The position numbers and the translations under genes are program-made. From Diplosphaera chodatii (lineage: Eukaryota > Chlorophyta > Trebouxiophyceae > Prasiolales > Stichococcaceae): 64,000 bases of DNA. Within the stretch, counting starts at the first letter, position 1; every line of letters starts with the position of its first letter. Positions 38,256 to 47,868 of the stretch are shown here, in pieces. The stretch is taken from contig JAALGY010000039.1 of assembly GCA_032358165.1 (NCBI GenBank), positions 124,001 to 188,000 on the forward strand, in the 5' to 3' direction. The notes beneath the pieces were generated by a model, which had not been told where the DNA came from, ran no database searches, and was given only the letters and a program-made list of their open reading frames with translations.

Positions 38256-38763
38256 AGCCGGTCTAGGCAGTGGCATTGCTGCCCGCGTGCCACTACACCC
38301 TCCGATGCCACAGCGCAGCAAGCTGACATGTAGCATGACCAGTGACATGCTGGCGTCACTAACTTCCCTTGGAGCCATGCAGTCTTCTGAAGGTGTCAAA
38401 AGACTAATGCAGATCACAGACAGGTTCATCTAGACTGCTGGCTGCTGTGCGCCAGACACTACCCAATGCCAATGCGCCAGAGGCGGTGCAGACATCTTCC
38501 CAGTCTAATTGCCTGACATATCGGCAGCCGGACCTGCCAAGGCCACCAGCGTCTACAGCCCAACACAATGACAACATATCGTCCTCAACAAGGCAGCATA
38601 AACGGCTACGGCATCAAGAGGTTGCCGTATACACTCCATGCTGTCTGTTCCGTTGTTGGCGCCTCTGCTGCGTCTGCACATCTGGCTGCCGAACCCAAGC
38701 TCCGCACCCCCAGAGGGCGCTGACTCTGCTCCGTCCAAACCCACCGCCGCGGTGTACCTACAG

Positions 38764-39215
38764 TCAGCTTGCGCCGCAACCGCCGCTGCCGGCGGCTGCG
38801 TCGGCGCGAGCCAGGTGGCGGCGGCGCAGCCAGTGCGTGTTGCGCTGGCGGCCGCCTGCCACCTTGACGCCCCGCAGATGCCCTGCAGCACCACGGGACG
38901 GCCACGCGTGTAATTCAGCCAGGTTGCCAGGATGGCAGGCACTGCAATTTGTGTGCTGCCATTGCTGCGGCTGTCGCCGCAGACGCAGCTCAAGGCTTCA
39001 TGCGGGCAGCTCCGTGCAGCAGATGGATGCTGGAAGTCGAGCGCCCACAAATCAGCAGCGGCAACGTTGGCACAGCAGCCTGGGGGCACAGTCAGCAGCA
39101 GCCTGGGGCCACACTACCGACCTGAGGAGCCGGGGCAGTGGGAGGGCAGGCAGCCGACGGGCGTGTCGGACGGCGGTGCCAGCACCTGCAACTGCCGCCA
39201 CGCCGCCAACACCGC
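38764..39215 (-). pseudogene. F-box/LRR tail remnant, last two exons (second remnant)
   Basis: Two segments match the last two exons of the complete gene: 39122-39215 (94 bp, the same length as the original, AVLAAWRQLQVL...DTPVGCLP) and 38764-38882 (GHLRGVKVAGGRQRNTHWLR, ending in TGA). Splice sites, phases and frame are preserved. I find no upstream exons, so it cannot make the LRR protein. It may be the surviving end of a deleted copy. Confidence 0.75.
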
Positions 39216-39485
39216 CTGCAGCGCAGGGCAGCAGCCGCCAAGGCAGTCAGTTCAACTGTCACAAGCGCCTCCGGCCGCCCTTCACTGCCGGGATGTGGCA
39301 GGCTGACATCCACCACACACCCTGTGCCACTGGCAACAGCATCAGCTGCTATTGGTGCGGTCAAGGCTCCTGACCCTTTCTGCAGGCATGTGAGCAGGCC
39401 GTGAGGCGTTAACCGCACCGTTGGTCGTGGTGGTTGATGGTGGCTGCTGAACCGCTGCCATAGCTCGCTGCTGCTACCGCTGCTG

Positions 39486-40617
39486 TTACCGCTGCTGCTG
39501 GCGCTGCTGCTGCTGCCACATGCGCTGCGCCCGGGTGTTGCATTGCTTGCAGTGGTTCTGAAGACCGTCGACGGTCTGGGATTGAGCATTGAACTCGGCA
39601 GCGGGCTTGTCTGCTCCGCACTGCCAGCAGCGCTTGCGCGGCACGTGCACCTGAATGAGAGCCCGCTTGTTGTCTCGTTTGGCAGCCGCCATGCAGTCCT
39701 TGCAGTTGCTGTGCAGCCCATCGGTGCAGCGCCTGTTCTGATAGAAAGATGCTGCGTCCAGCGTCCGTTTGCACCGCTGGCAGTGCTTCTGCTGCACAGC
39801 AGGCCGCCTAATGTCGCCGCGGGTGCGCTGCCTCTCCGCATGGCATGCCATGCAGGTTGTCTTCCGCCCGCAGCTGTTTGCGGGCCCAAAGTAGAACCAC
39901 CTTGCCGGCAGAGTGACATGACACTTTTTGCACGCCAGCGGCTCGTCTGTCGGCGGGTGCTCACCCTCGTCCAGCCTGTGCAAAGGACGGGTGCCACGTG
40001 ACATGATGGCAGGGCGTAGAACAGCAGGAACCTTGCCCAACGCAGAGCTGCATATGAGCAGGCCAGCTGACCGTCACATGTTCCTGCGCACACCGTACAA
40101 CAAAGACGTCTGGCAACTCGCAAATCTGGAAGCTCGCAATTCGGCACGCGCACCTCCTTGGCGGCTTCACCTCCAGCCGCAGGTCGTGCTGGCATGCGTA
40201 GCAGTGCACCCAGCCGTCCAGCTGTGATGTGCGCGGCGGAAAGTAGAACAGCGTGCGGCTGTCACCGCAGCGCTGGCACTGCTTTGTTGGCTCCTGCCCC
40301 GGCTGCTGCACCGGCTGCTCAGCTGTCAGCGCCGCACATCTCGCCGGTGCATTGCGCCTCTGTATGCATAACCCACAGTCTGAGTGACCAGGAGGCCCTC
40401 ACACACGACCCAGGTCAGACAGCACCGGCTCGGCCAGACAGCTGCGCACCTGCATACAGCATCGCCTCGTGATGCATGTGCTGCCGCCTCCCGCAGCATG
40501 CTGCGATCTGCAGGTGTGCTGCAACCCGGATGACAGCTGCCGGTGGCACGCGCAGCGCCTGTGCGGCGTGTATGCGGTCAGGCCACTATGCAGCGCCATT
40601 TTCAGGCTGCCTGACAT
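39486..40617 (-). CDS. Four-zinc-ribbon protein with presequence-like N-terminus, copy A
   Basis: Exons 40450-40617, 40154-40359 and 39486-39975 give 287 residues with consistent phases (0, 2). Exon 1 (56 residues, MSGSLKMALHSGLTAYTPHR...) is rich in Arg, Ser, Ala and Cys and nearly free of acidic residues, like an organelle presequence. Four CxxC-(about 20-25)-CxxC modules follow: QCQRCG...CYAC, CKKC...CMAC, CQRC...CKDC, CWQC...CKQC. Three share the pattern L-x3-F then DGL before the second pair. A Gln/Arg run closes the protein. Such ribbons occur in HNH/endonuclease VII-like and other nucleic-acid-binding proteins, but no catalytic motif is visible. The function is unknown. It is divergent from BTB-C, with the conserved element between them. 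Confidence 0.8.
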
Positions 40618-40872
40618 GCTGTGCGATTTTGTCTGAGGAGTGCCGTCTGGAGGCTAGCAGCTGCGATAGCTGATCGAGGCAGCTGTTGGACAGCTCGGAC
40701 AGATCCCTTGGCCCCTGGCTGCGGCGGTCAGCATGCAGGATCAACGCTGCTGTGACACCGCGATAGCGCGATATGTATGCTGCAAGTAAGCCCGTTTGCT
40801 GTCGTGTTACAACTCACAGCGCACCCTACAGGGCTACAGTGCTCAGTTGCATCTGCATGTCAATCCTGCTCA

Positions 40873-40942
40873 GGCTGCTGGAAGCAGCAGCTAGAGGGAG
40901 CCCATGCATCGGACGCCTCAAAGCCCGTTGCAGCCGAGGCAC
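40873..40942 (+). promoter_or_regulatory. Conserved upstream element, BTB copy C / zinc-ribbon copy A
   Basis: GGCTGCTGGAAGCAGCAG with an insertion, then GGGAGCCCATGCATCGGACG, then a short inverted repeat GCCTC...GAGGC. It lies 256 bp from the zinc-ribbon ATG (leftward) and about 245 bp from the BTB-C ATG (rightward), in the middle of a divergent pair. Confidence 0.65.
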
Positions 40943-41185
40943 CATGCTCTGCGTCGCGCGTCGCAGGCTCCCCTAAGTCCTGCGTGCGTTGTTGCAGCTT
41001 GTGAAGCTCCCATTGACGCCACACCACCAAGCCAACGTCCCAAATAGTGGCACAGACCTGCATCTGAATCATCACAGCATTACGCATCGCACCGCCGGTC
41101 GGCATGCAATCCTGATGCAAATGCTGCGAAGGACCTGAGGCTCTGCAGAAGACGTCGACGCGGTTCATGCACGGCAGCTGAGGCG

Positions 41186-42338
41186 ATGGAGCTGGCTGTA
41201 GCGGAGGCATCCAGCGACATGGTGGAGGAGCGGCTGACGGTCATGTTAGCCTTGGCTGATTTCACGCTGCGCAGCAGCGACGGCAAAGCCTACCGTGTCA
41301 ACAAGGTCAAGCTCCTTGAGCAGTCCTCAGTGCTGAGGTGCGAGTGACCCTGCGCGCTGTCAATGCAGATGCACCGAATATAGTGCAGACGGTTCTCAGT
41401 CATGAAAGCGTCAATGATTCCCTCTGGATCAGATCAGACATCTGAACAACTTAAGTTCTGCTGCATACCTGCCGCCATCTGCTATGATCGGTGATGTTCA
41501 TTCCTCGAACAGGTCGCTGTTGTCAAAGATCTCCACGTCAGAGCTGCGCCTCAGCGAAAAGGGCGACGATGTGCGGCTGCTAATCGCGGGCATGTACGTT
41601 TCATCGATGCTGTTGTTGACATGGGATAACGTGGAAAATCTTCTCGAGCTGGCAAGGAAGTACGATGTACATGACATCTGGGACCACTGCACACGGTGCT
41701 TGCGATCAGCAACACTCAATGTGGACCTGCTGCCAAGAGTGCTGAGGCTTGCTGCTGGGTACGGGCTGGATGACCTGGTGGCCAAGTGCCAGGAATTTAT
41801 CGCTGGGGGAGGCATGTTTGATCAGCTGGCACGGTAGGCATCATGCTTGCAATTCGATTCGCTCGTTTCATGCCATCGTCATGCGTATTGGTCCATGCAA
41901 GATGATATATATGTTTGTCGCCTGCGTGTGTGTGTGACTGCAAACAACTGCATGCACCTATATTTGTGCTGCAGTCTGCCACGCATGCAGCACGCACCAT
42001 GCATGTTGCCAGTCGGGTCACGTCATCCGGTAATTTGCGCGCAGCCTCATTACTGGCGGGTGTGATAGGATGACCTGCATGTGCACAGGAAGCATGGCGA
42101 CACTTGGTACCACGATTTGCCGGTCGCGGTCATCATAGCAATCTTGAGTCGGCAGAGAGCTCTGTTCAAACATAGCACGGAGAGGTGCATGGCGGAGCAT
42201 CACCAGGGCAGTGGACATGGGCCCAGCGAGGTCCTGATTCAGGCGAGGATTAGAGAAGCACGACTAGCGGGAGTCATCTTTGCACTTGCTGGGGTGGCTG
42301 CAGCATGGCGGTACGCCAGGTGGATGTCAGGTAACTGA
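41186..42338 (+). CDS. BTB/POZ protein, copy C
   Basis: Exons 41186-41337, 41513-41833 and 42089-42338 give 240 residues with phases 2 and 2. Exon 1 is four codons shorter than in copies A and B. Exon 2 is one codon longer (LLIAGMYVSSMLLLTWDN). It keeps SSVLRSLLSKISTSELRLSE, LLELARKYDVHDIWDHC and LRLAAGYGLDDLVAKCQEF. Exon 3 starts KHGDTWYHDLPV and ends with a short hydrophobic stretch, AGVIFALAGVAAAW, and a basic tail. The frame is intact throughout. Confidence 0.78.
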
Positions 42339-42737
42339 CACGGCTGCTGCCACTTGCGATAGCGGTACAAAGTGAATGCAGGAGACTATTCATTCTATAT
42401 GTCAATTCCATGCTGGTTAATGTACCCGAACACGTCACTGTACATATTTGTTGGATTGTTTACACCGTGAGCACCGACATCGTCACGCAAATAAAGATGA
42501 ATGACATGCGTGCTATTCTCTGCTAGTCGGTGACATCTGCAACAAACTGCCTGAGCATCCACCCGTCGCCCCTTCATTGCCACAGAAGCCTGACAGTGTA
42601 ACCCGACGGTAACCCCAGTCGCAGCGCCACACACATGTTGCAGCCTATCACATGGCACCGCCGGCGCTGCCACCGCCGCCAACGCCGCCACCGCCGCCGC
42701 CGGCGCTGGCTGTCCGGGCTGGGTGGCGGCGGAGCAG
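42339..42737. other. Short gap between BTB-C and the F-box/LRR relic
   Basis: Convergent 3' flanks of BTB-C and the truncated LRR copy. I see no additional gene. Confidence 0.4.
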
Positions 42738-45245
42738 TCAGTACATGTTTTGCCGCCGACCGCCCTCCACCTTGACGCCCCGCAGATGCCCTGCAACGCA
42801 ACACCCCTGCCTCAGACACGGTTGCCAGGCTGATAGGCGCTACGGCGTGGCCGTGCCATCCGCTGCAGCCACACCCATCATCGCCTACCCAGCTGCAGGT
42901 TGCAGCGCGTCCACCAGCAAGGCAGCTTCTGGGGACATGTGCGCCCCTTGCAGCAGCAGGTCTGTTGGCGATAGGCACGCCAGATGTAAAGCCGAGCCGA
43001 GCCCACCTGAGGAGCCGGGGCACTGGGAGGGGCAGGCAGCCGACGGGCATGTCCGCCGGCAGCTCCAGCACCTGCAGCTGCCGGCACGCCGCTGACACCG
43101 CCTGCAGTACACCAGCAGCAGCATTTCAGTCACTTTTCATTTCATTTGACCTCCCGACAGCCTTTGCTGCCGCAGCACAGCAGACGAATGTGGTGCACAT
43201 TCTGTAGTGCTGACACCGCCACTAGCTGCTTCTGACGGATGTGCAAACCCTGCTCGCATGTGAGCCTGCAGACTACATCAGCATCAGGCGCACAGGCCCA
43301 AAGCACATGCCCCGCACCCACACCGCGGTCTCGGTGATGGCGGGGCAGCCGCTGAGCCGCAGGCTGTGTAGCCGGCTGAGGCGGCGGGACAGGCCCGCGC
43401 CAATCAGCTGCTCGCACGCGGACAGGTGCAGATGTGAAAGCCGCAGCGGCGGCGCCTGCAGGCTGCGGTCAGTGAGGTCAGCGAAGGCGGCCAGCACCAG
43501 GGAGCTCAGCTGCGAAAGTGACTCCAGGGCCGCCACCAGCCGCGCGTCCTGCAGGTGGTTGCGGCGGGCCAGGCGCCGCGACGTGGCGGCCGCCCCGAAG
43601 GCGGGCTGCGACGCGTCCTCCCGCCACAGCAGCGCCGAGCCGCCGCCCAGCGTCAGGTCGGCCAGCCTGCGCCGGGGCCAAATACGGATGAGTTGATGGG
43701 GTTCACACTCAACGTTGACGACATCGTGCCGATGCTGCGTGCTGCCATCCAGGGCTGACAGGAGCTAGTATGATGGATTGCTGCTCCGCGCCTGCAGCAC
43801 AGAAGACCAGGAGGGGCTCTGCGACCTGTGACGCAGCAGGGCTCTGCGCCGCCAAGGTGCCAGCATTCGAAGTCTGCCAAACTGAGAGCCCCAATGCCTG
43901 ATCTATCTGGTCAGCTGGACACCCATGCAGCCATATCCATGTCCATTGCGCGACGACACCCCACCGAGCTCAGAGTACTAGAGCATAGTTTCTATATTGT
44001 GCTTTTCACACCCACCTGGGGCAGCCGGCGGCAACAGCGGCCAGCCCTGCGTCGGTGACGCCGCGGCAGCCCATCAGGCTGAGCGTCTGCAAGCTTCCGC
44101 AGTGCTGCGCCGGCGCGCCCAGCACCACGTCACTAACGCTGCAACCGTCGGCGCGCAGGGTGGCCAGGTGCGGGCCCGCGGCCGCCGCCACCTCGCACAG
44201 CACCCCCGCCTGCAGGGTGCACAAAGGGTCATCGTCACCTCACGATCACCGAGCCTGCACTAAGCGTATGGCCGGGCTGCTACTGCAGTGTGGCTTCCAG
44301 TTCGGCTGCTGTCAGCCTGCTAGACGACAAGAGGATCGCCCGGGTCATGAGCTGTCAAGCTGAGCATGTCCCAATCCTGTGTGAGGGATCAAATGATCCC
44401 TTTGGTACAGATGGATAAACACCATGTTGAAGCGCCACAGTTGAGATGCACCAGGGGCCCACTTTTGATGTTGCTTTCGTCTTTAAAGGCAACATGCACA
44501 TGCTTCACTACAGGGCCACAACCTCGGACCAAGTTGGCCCACAGGCCGTCCAGGTGCAAGACGTCCAGCTCGCAGACGGCACCAAAGCCCGCCGGCGCCG
44601 ACTCCCTGTGCCGCCCCAGCCGCGTGCACCCCGCTGCACGGCAACCCACCACTGCACATTAGTCCTCCAACGCAGGGCATGCAGTTGCTGGCAACCTACA
44701 CCCACTTGCAGGTTCCACAGTGCATGCAGCAGTCCGTGCAGCTTCCACAGTCCATGCAGCACCCAGACATGCTGCTGTGCAGGCTACTGACACCTCATGG
44801 CATGTTTCCTGGGGTCGGGAGGCCGGCGCGAGGGGCACTTCCTGCGCTGGAGTAGCCACGCAAGCGTCGCCTGCTGCACCCATATCTGCGCCTGACTCTG
44901 GCCCCGCAGAAGCGATGTCACTGCACGAGGCTACCGCCAGGGCTGCGGCGGCTGCGGCCCGACGTGGCTGCCGCCTGCACTGCGTCTACTGCCCTGTCCG
45001 CTGCTCGCCTTACCTCAACCGGTCCCGCCGCTGCTGCTGTTGTTGATTCTGCCTCGTGTTTCTCAACTGCTGCTGACGGCAGGTCTTGCTGCAGGCCTTG
45101 CTGCAGGCTTGCCCTGCTGCCGCTGCCGCTGCCGCCGCCGTCGGCCATGGCCGCCAGCAGGCGCATGTTCTGCGCCACCTCGGCCAGCGTCGTGTCCGTC
45201 AGCCCGCCGCAGCAGGCGCTGACCTCGAACAGGCGGGCGCCGGCG
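42738..45245 (-). pseudogene. Truncated F-box/LRR paralogue (copy 2), lacking the F-box half
   Basis: Homology begins at the counterpart of exon 9 of the complete gene (45245 downward, AGARLFEVSACCGGLTDTTL) and ends at the last exon. The F-box and the first eight exons are absent; BTB-D lies where they should be. The acidic/Ala-rich spacer suffers a frameshift near 44950. The exon-10 counterpart is split by about 270 bp of foreign sequence (44220-44490). The penultimate exon has a 1-bp insertion. The counterparts of exons 11, 12 and 13 are fused without introns at 43324-43666 (343 bp = 118+93+132) in one open frame (RLADLTLGGGSALLWRED... to PAITETA). It is probably a non-functional relic. Confidence 0.75.
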
Positions 45246-46066
45246 CTGCACGAGTGACAGTACAGTCAGCACCACACGCTGATTAGGCAGCTGCACAGCA
45301 TATTGTACACACATGTCATGCAGGACCAGCCTGCCCTGATAGCTTGGAACCGGCAACAGCGGTGTTGCTAGGCAGGGTGAGAGGACGCTGCTGCGCACTG
45401 TCTGCAGAGGCCGTGATGATGCCGCTGCCGCAAGATCCGCTGGTCGCTGGTCGGAGTGCCTGACTGCTGGTGCCATCAGATTGGCATAAGCTTGAGCACG
45501 CTGAATTCACGTGAGGAGAGCGTCGATATGCATGCTAACGTACACTGTCTGAGGCCCCTCGGTAGACCAACTGTAGCAGCATAGCAATGGGCATGATGAC
45601 ACAGTCGACAGTCTGAGTCAGCAGCACCTCACTACTTTGCAGTCTGACACCATGACTTTGCTGTATATGAGCGGAGCGACAAGCACAGTCACGCTCTGTT
45701 GAGACCACAGGGAAGGTCGCACGACTGTGCACACTGCAGCCTCCCTTGATGATCCACCACCGGCTGCTGGAAGCAAGTGACCACGTGTGTCGGATGCCTC
45801 GAGACAAGGTGCAGCTCACGAGGCACTGTGTTTCAATGTGTGCGCTGCAGCGCTGCATAACAAAGGAAAGCATTGCTAGTCTGAAGCGCCTACCTGGGTA
45901 AGGGCTGCTGACCTACTGACACGCCAGCCAGCACCGCACCGTTTCGCCTTGGTTAGGTTGGTGGTGAGACGACGTACCAGACCGGTCCGAGGCGGGTGCT
46001 GCGACGCATGTAAAGCTTTGCATACCTCTTGAAGGCCGTGGACGGCATTGTAGCGGCCGCAGAATC
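45246..46066. other. Intergenic between F-box/LRR copy 2 and BTB-D
   Basis: No gene recognised; it holds the conserved element at 45762-45826. I looked for counterparts of F-box/LRR exons 1-8 on the minus strand and found none. Confidence 0.5.
45762..45826 (+). promoter_or_regulatory. Conserved upstream element, BTB copy D
   Basis: GGCTGCTGGAAGCAAGTGAC, then TGTCGGATGCCTCGAG, an inverted repeat TGCCTCG...CGAGGCA and the loop GGTGCAGC. It ends about 240 bp before the BTB-D ATG. Confidence 0.65.
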
Positions 46067-47261
46067 ATGTCGCCAGGGAGAAATAACCTGACACTCAGCG
46101 GCGTGGTGGCGGCGCGGCTGGCTGCCATGTCTGCCATGGCCGCTGTAGACTGCACCCTGCACAGCAACGATGGTCACACGTTTCAGGTCCACAAGCTCAA
46201 GCTGATCGAGCAGTCATCAGTGCTGAGGTGAGTGCCTACTACTGTTGACCATGCATGCTATCAGAATCGGGAACTCATGCGTCAGAGGTCAGATAGCACG
46301 ACCATGTGACTTCCAAGACAAAGAGCATGTTTGCAGAGCAACATGTGTGCATGCCCACCTGCTGACACGTGCAGTGACTGGTCGTACTTTTCTTTCTACA
46401 GGTCACTGCTGTCGGACGTCTCTACAACAGAGCTGCGTCTCACCGACAAGGGAACGGACGTCAAGCTGCTGGTTGAGGGCATATATCATACGTCGCTGCA
46501 GCTGACCTGGGACAACCTGGAGCCACTACTGGAGCTGGCAAGGAAATACGATGTTGATGACATCTGGCGCAGCTGCACCTTGGCGCTGCGGACCATGTCA
46601 CTGAACACTGACGTTCTGCCGCGGGTGCTGAGGCTGGCTGCCACGTATGGGCTGGACGACCTCCAAGCGAAGTGCCAGCAGGCCATCGCTGCAGGATCCA
46701 TGTTTGAGCAGCTGGAGAGGTGTGCATAAAAACATGCGAAATCCCCTGCCTACGCCCAGCACCTTGATTGGAGGGGTATGCTTTTGCGTGCCTGCTGCCG
46801 CATTTGTCTACATGACATGCTCCTGTACACATACCCCCCTGGGTATGTGTTTGCAGTGTTGCTGCTGTGTTCAATGTACATCACATCCACCTGCGTTTTG
46901 CGGCAAAGATCGTTGGTGTTGCCGCAGAGCAACAGATCCAACAGCCTGATATGCAGGTTGTTACAGTATGATATGATGACCCTGTCGTGTGCGCAGGATG
47001 CACGGCTGCGACTGGTACCAGGATCTGCCAGCCGCGGCGCTGGCAACTATGTTGGGCAAGCAGAGGGCCGAGCTGAAGCAGCACAAGGATAAGTGCAATG
47101 CGGAGCACCACCAGCAAGGGGTGCCGAGCAAGGCAGCTATTCGGGCTGGAAAAGACCAAGCTTGTCTACTGGGAGCTCTTGGGACAGTTCTTCTGGCGAT
47201 CGTTGCCGCTACTATTCAGGATAGTCATCGAGCACGGCAGAGGTCAGCCTATTATCGCTAG
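46067..47261 (+). CDS. BTB/POZ protein, copy D, with C-terminal hydrophobic anchor
   Basis: Exons 46067-46227, 46402-46719 and 46997-47261 give 247 residues, phases 2 and 2. BTB reads VDCTLHSNDGHTFQVHKLK, then across the intron SSVLRSLLSDVSTTELRLTD and LLVEGIYHTSLQLTWDN. The helical part follows: LLELARKYDVDDIWRSC and LRLAATYGLDDLQAKCQ. Exon 3 begins MHGCDWYQDLPAA, has a short charged helix (KQRAELKQHKDKC) and then a hydrophobic segment ACLLGALGTVLLAIVAAT with a basic tail RQRSAYYR. The gene faces the complete F-box/LRR gene tail to tail (608 bp apart). Confidence 0.8.
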
Positions 47262-47868
47262 GTCCCTTGCTCGATCACCACCCTCTCTTCCAGGATACTG
47301 CGCCGGCTCTGATTCCAATCTGAAAGGGCAGCACCTGGCTATCAGCCTGCAGTAGCTTGTCACACTGCTAACGAAGCTGTAAAAACCGCTACGGAGAGAC
47401 AGCGTCCACTCAGACACAAGAGATGCGAGTGCTGATAATCTTTGCGCGCACGCACAAGCATTTTCAGCCAAAGCTTCAACGTTCATGCCCTGCACCATCA
47501 TGGCAGCTGCGGCCGCTACAACCATCTGCAGTCTCCTAGTAGCAGATTGTGTGCCAGCGCCACAAGACCCCTGGCGGGGCCGGGGTTGAGGCAGGCTGAG
47601 GAGGTTGAGGGCTTGCGGGGATGAAGGAGTTATTGGGGCCCAGTACGTGCAGGCGGCCAGGCGCACACCACTGCACAGCTAGATCTTTCTTGTGCCCTGT
47701 GGCAAGCCCATATGACGACTCGCTCAACTTCTCATACAATGCTGCAACCGGCCATGCTATGAGCAGCCACCAAGCATGCTGCCCAGTCTGGTACAGCTGC
47801 CGGTGCATCCAGCTGCCGACCCGCCAAGCCAGCTGCCAGCCCAATTGCTGCAACCGTCTTGCGCGGTA
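47262..47868. other. Convergent intergenic region between BTB-D and F-box/LRR copy 1
   Basis: 3' flanks of both genes; no further gene recognised. Confidence 0.5.
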
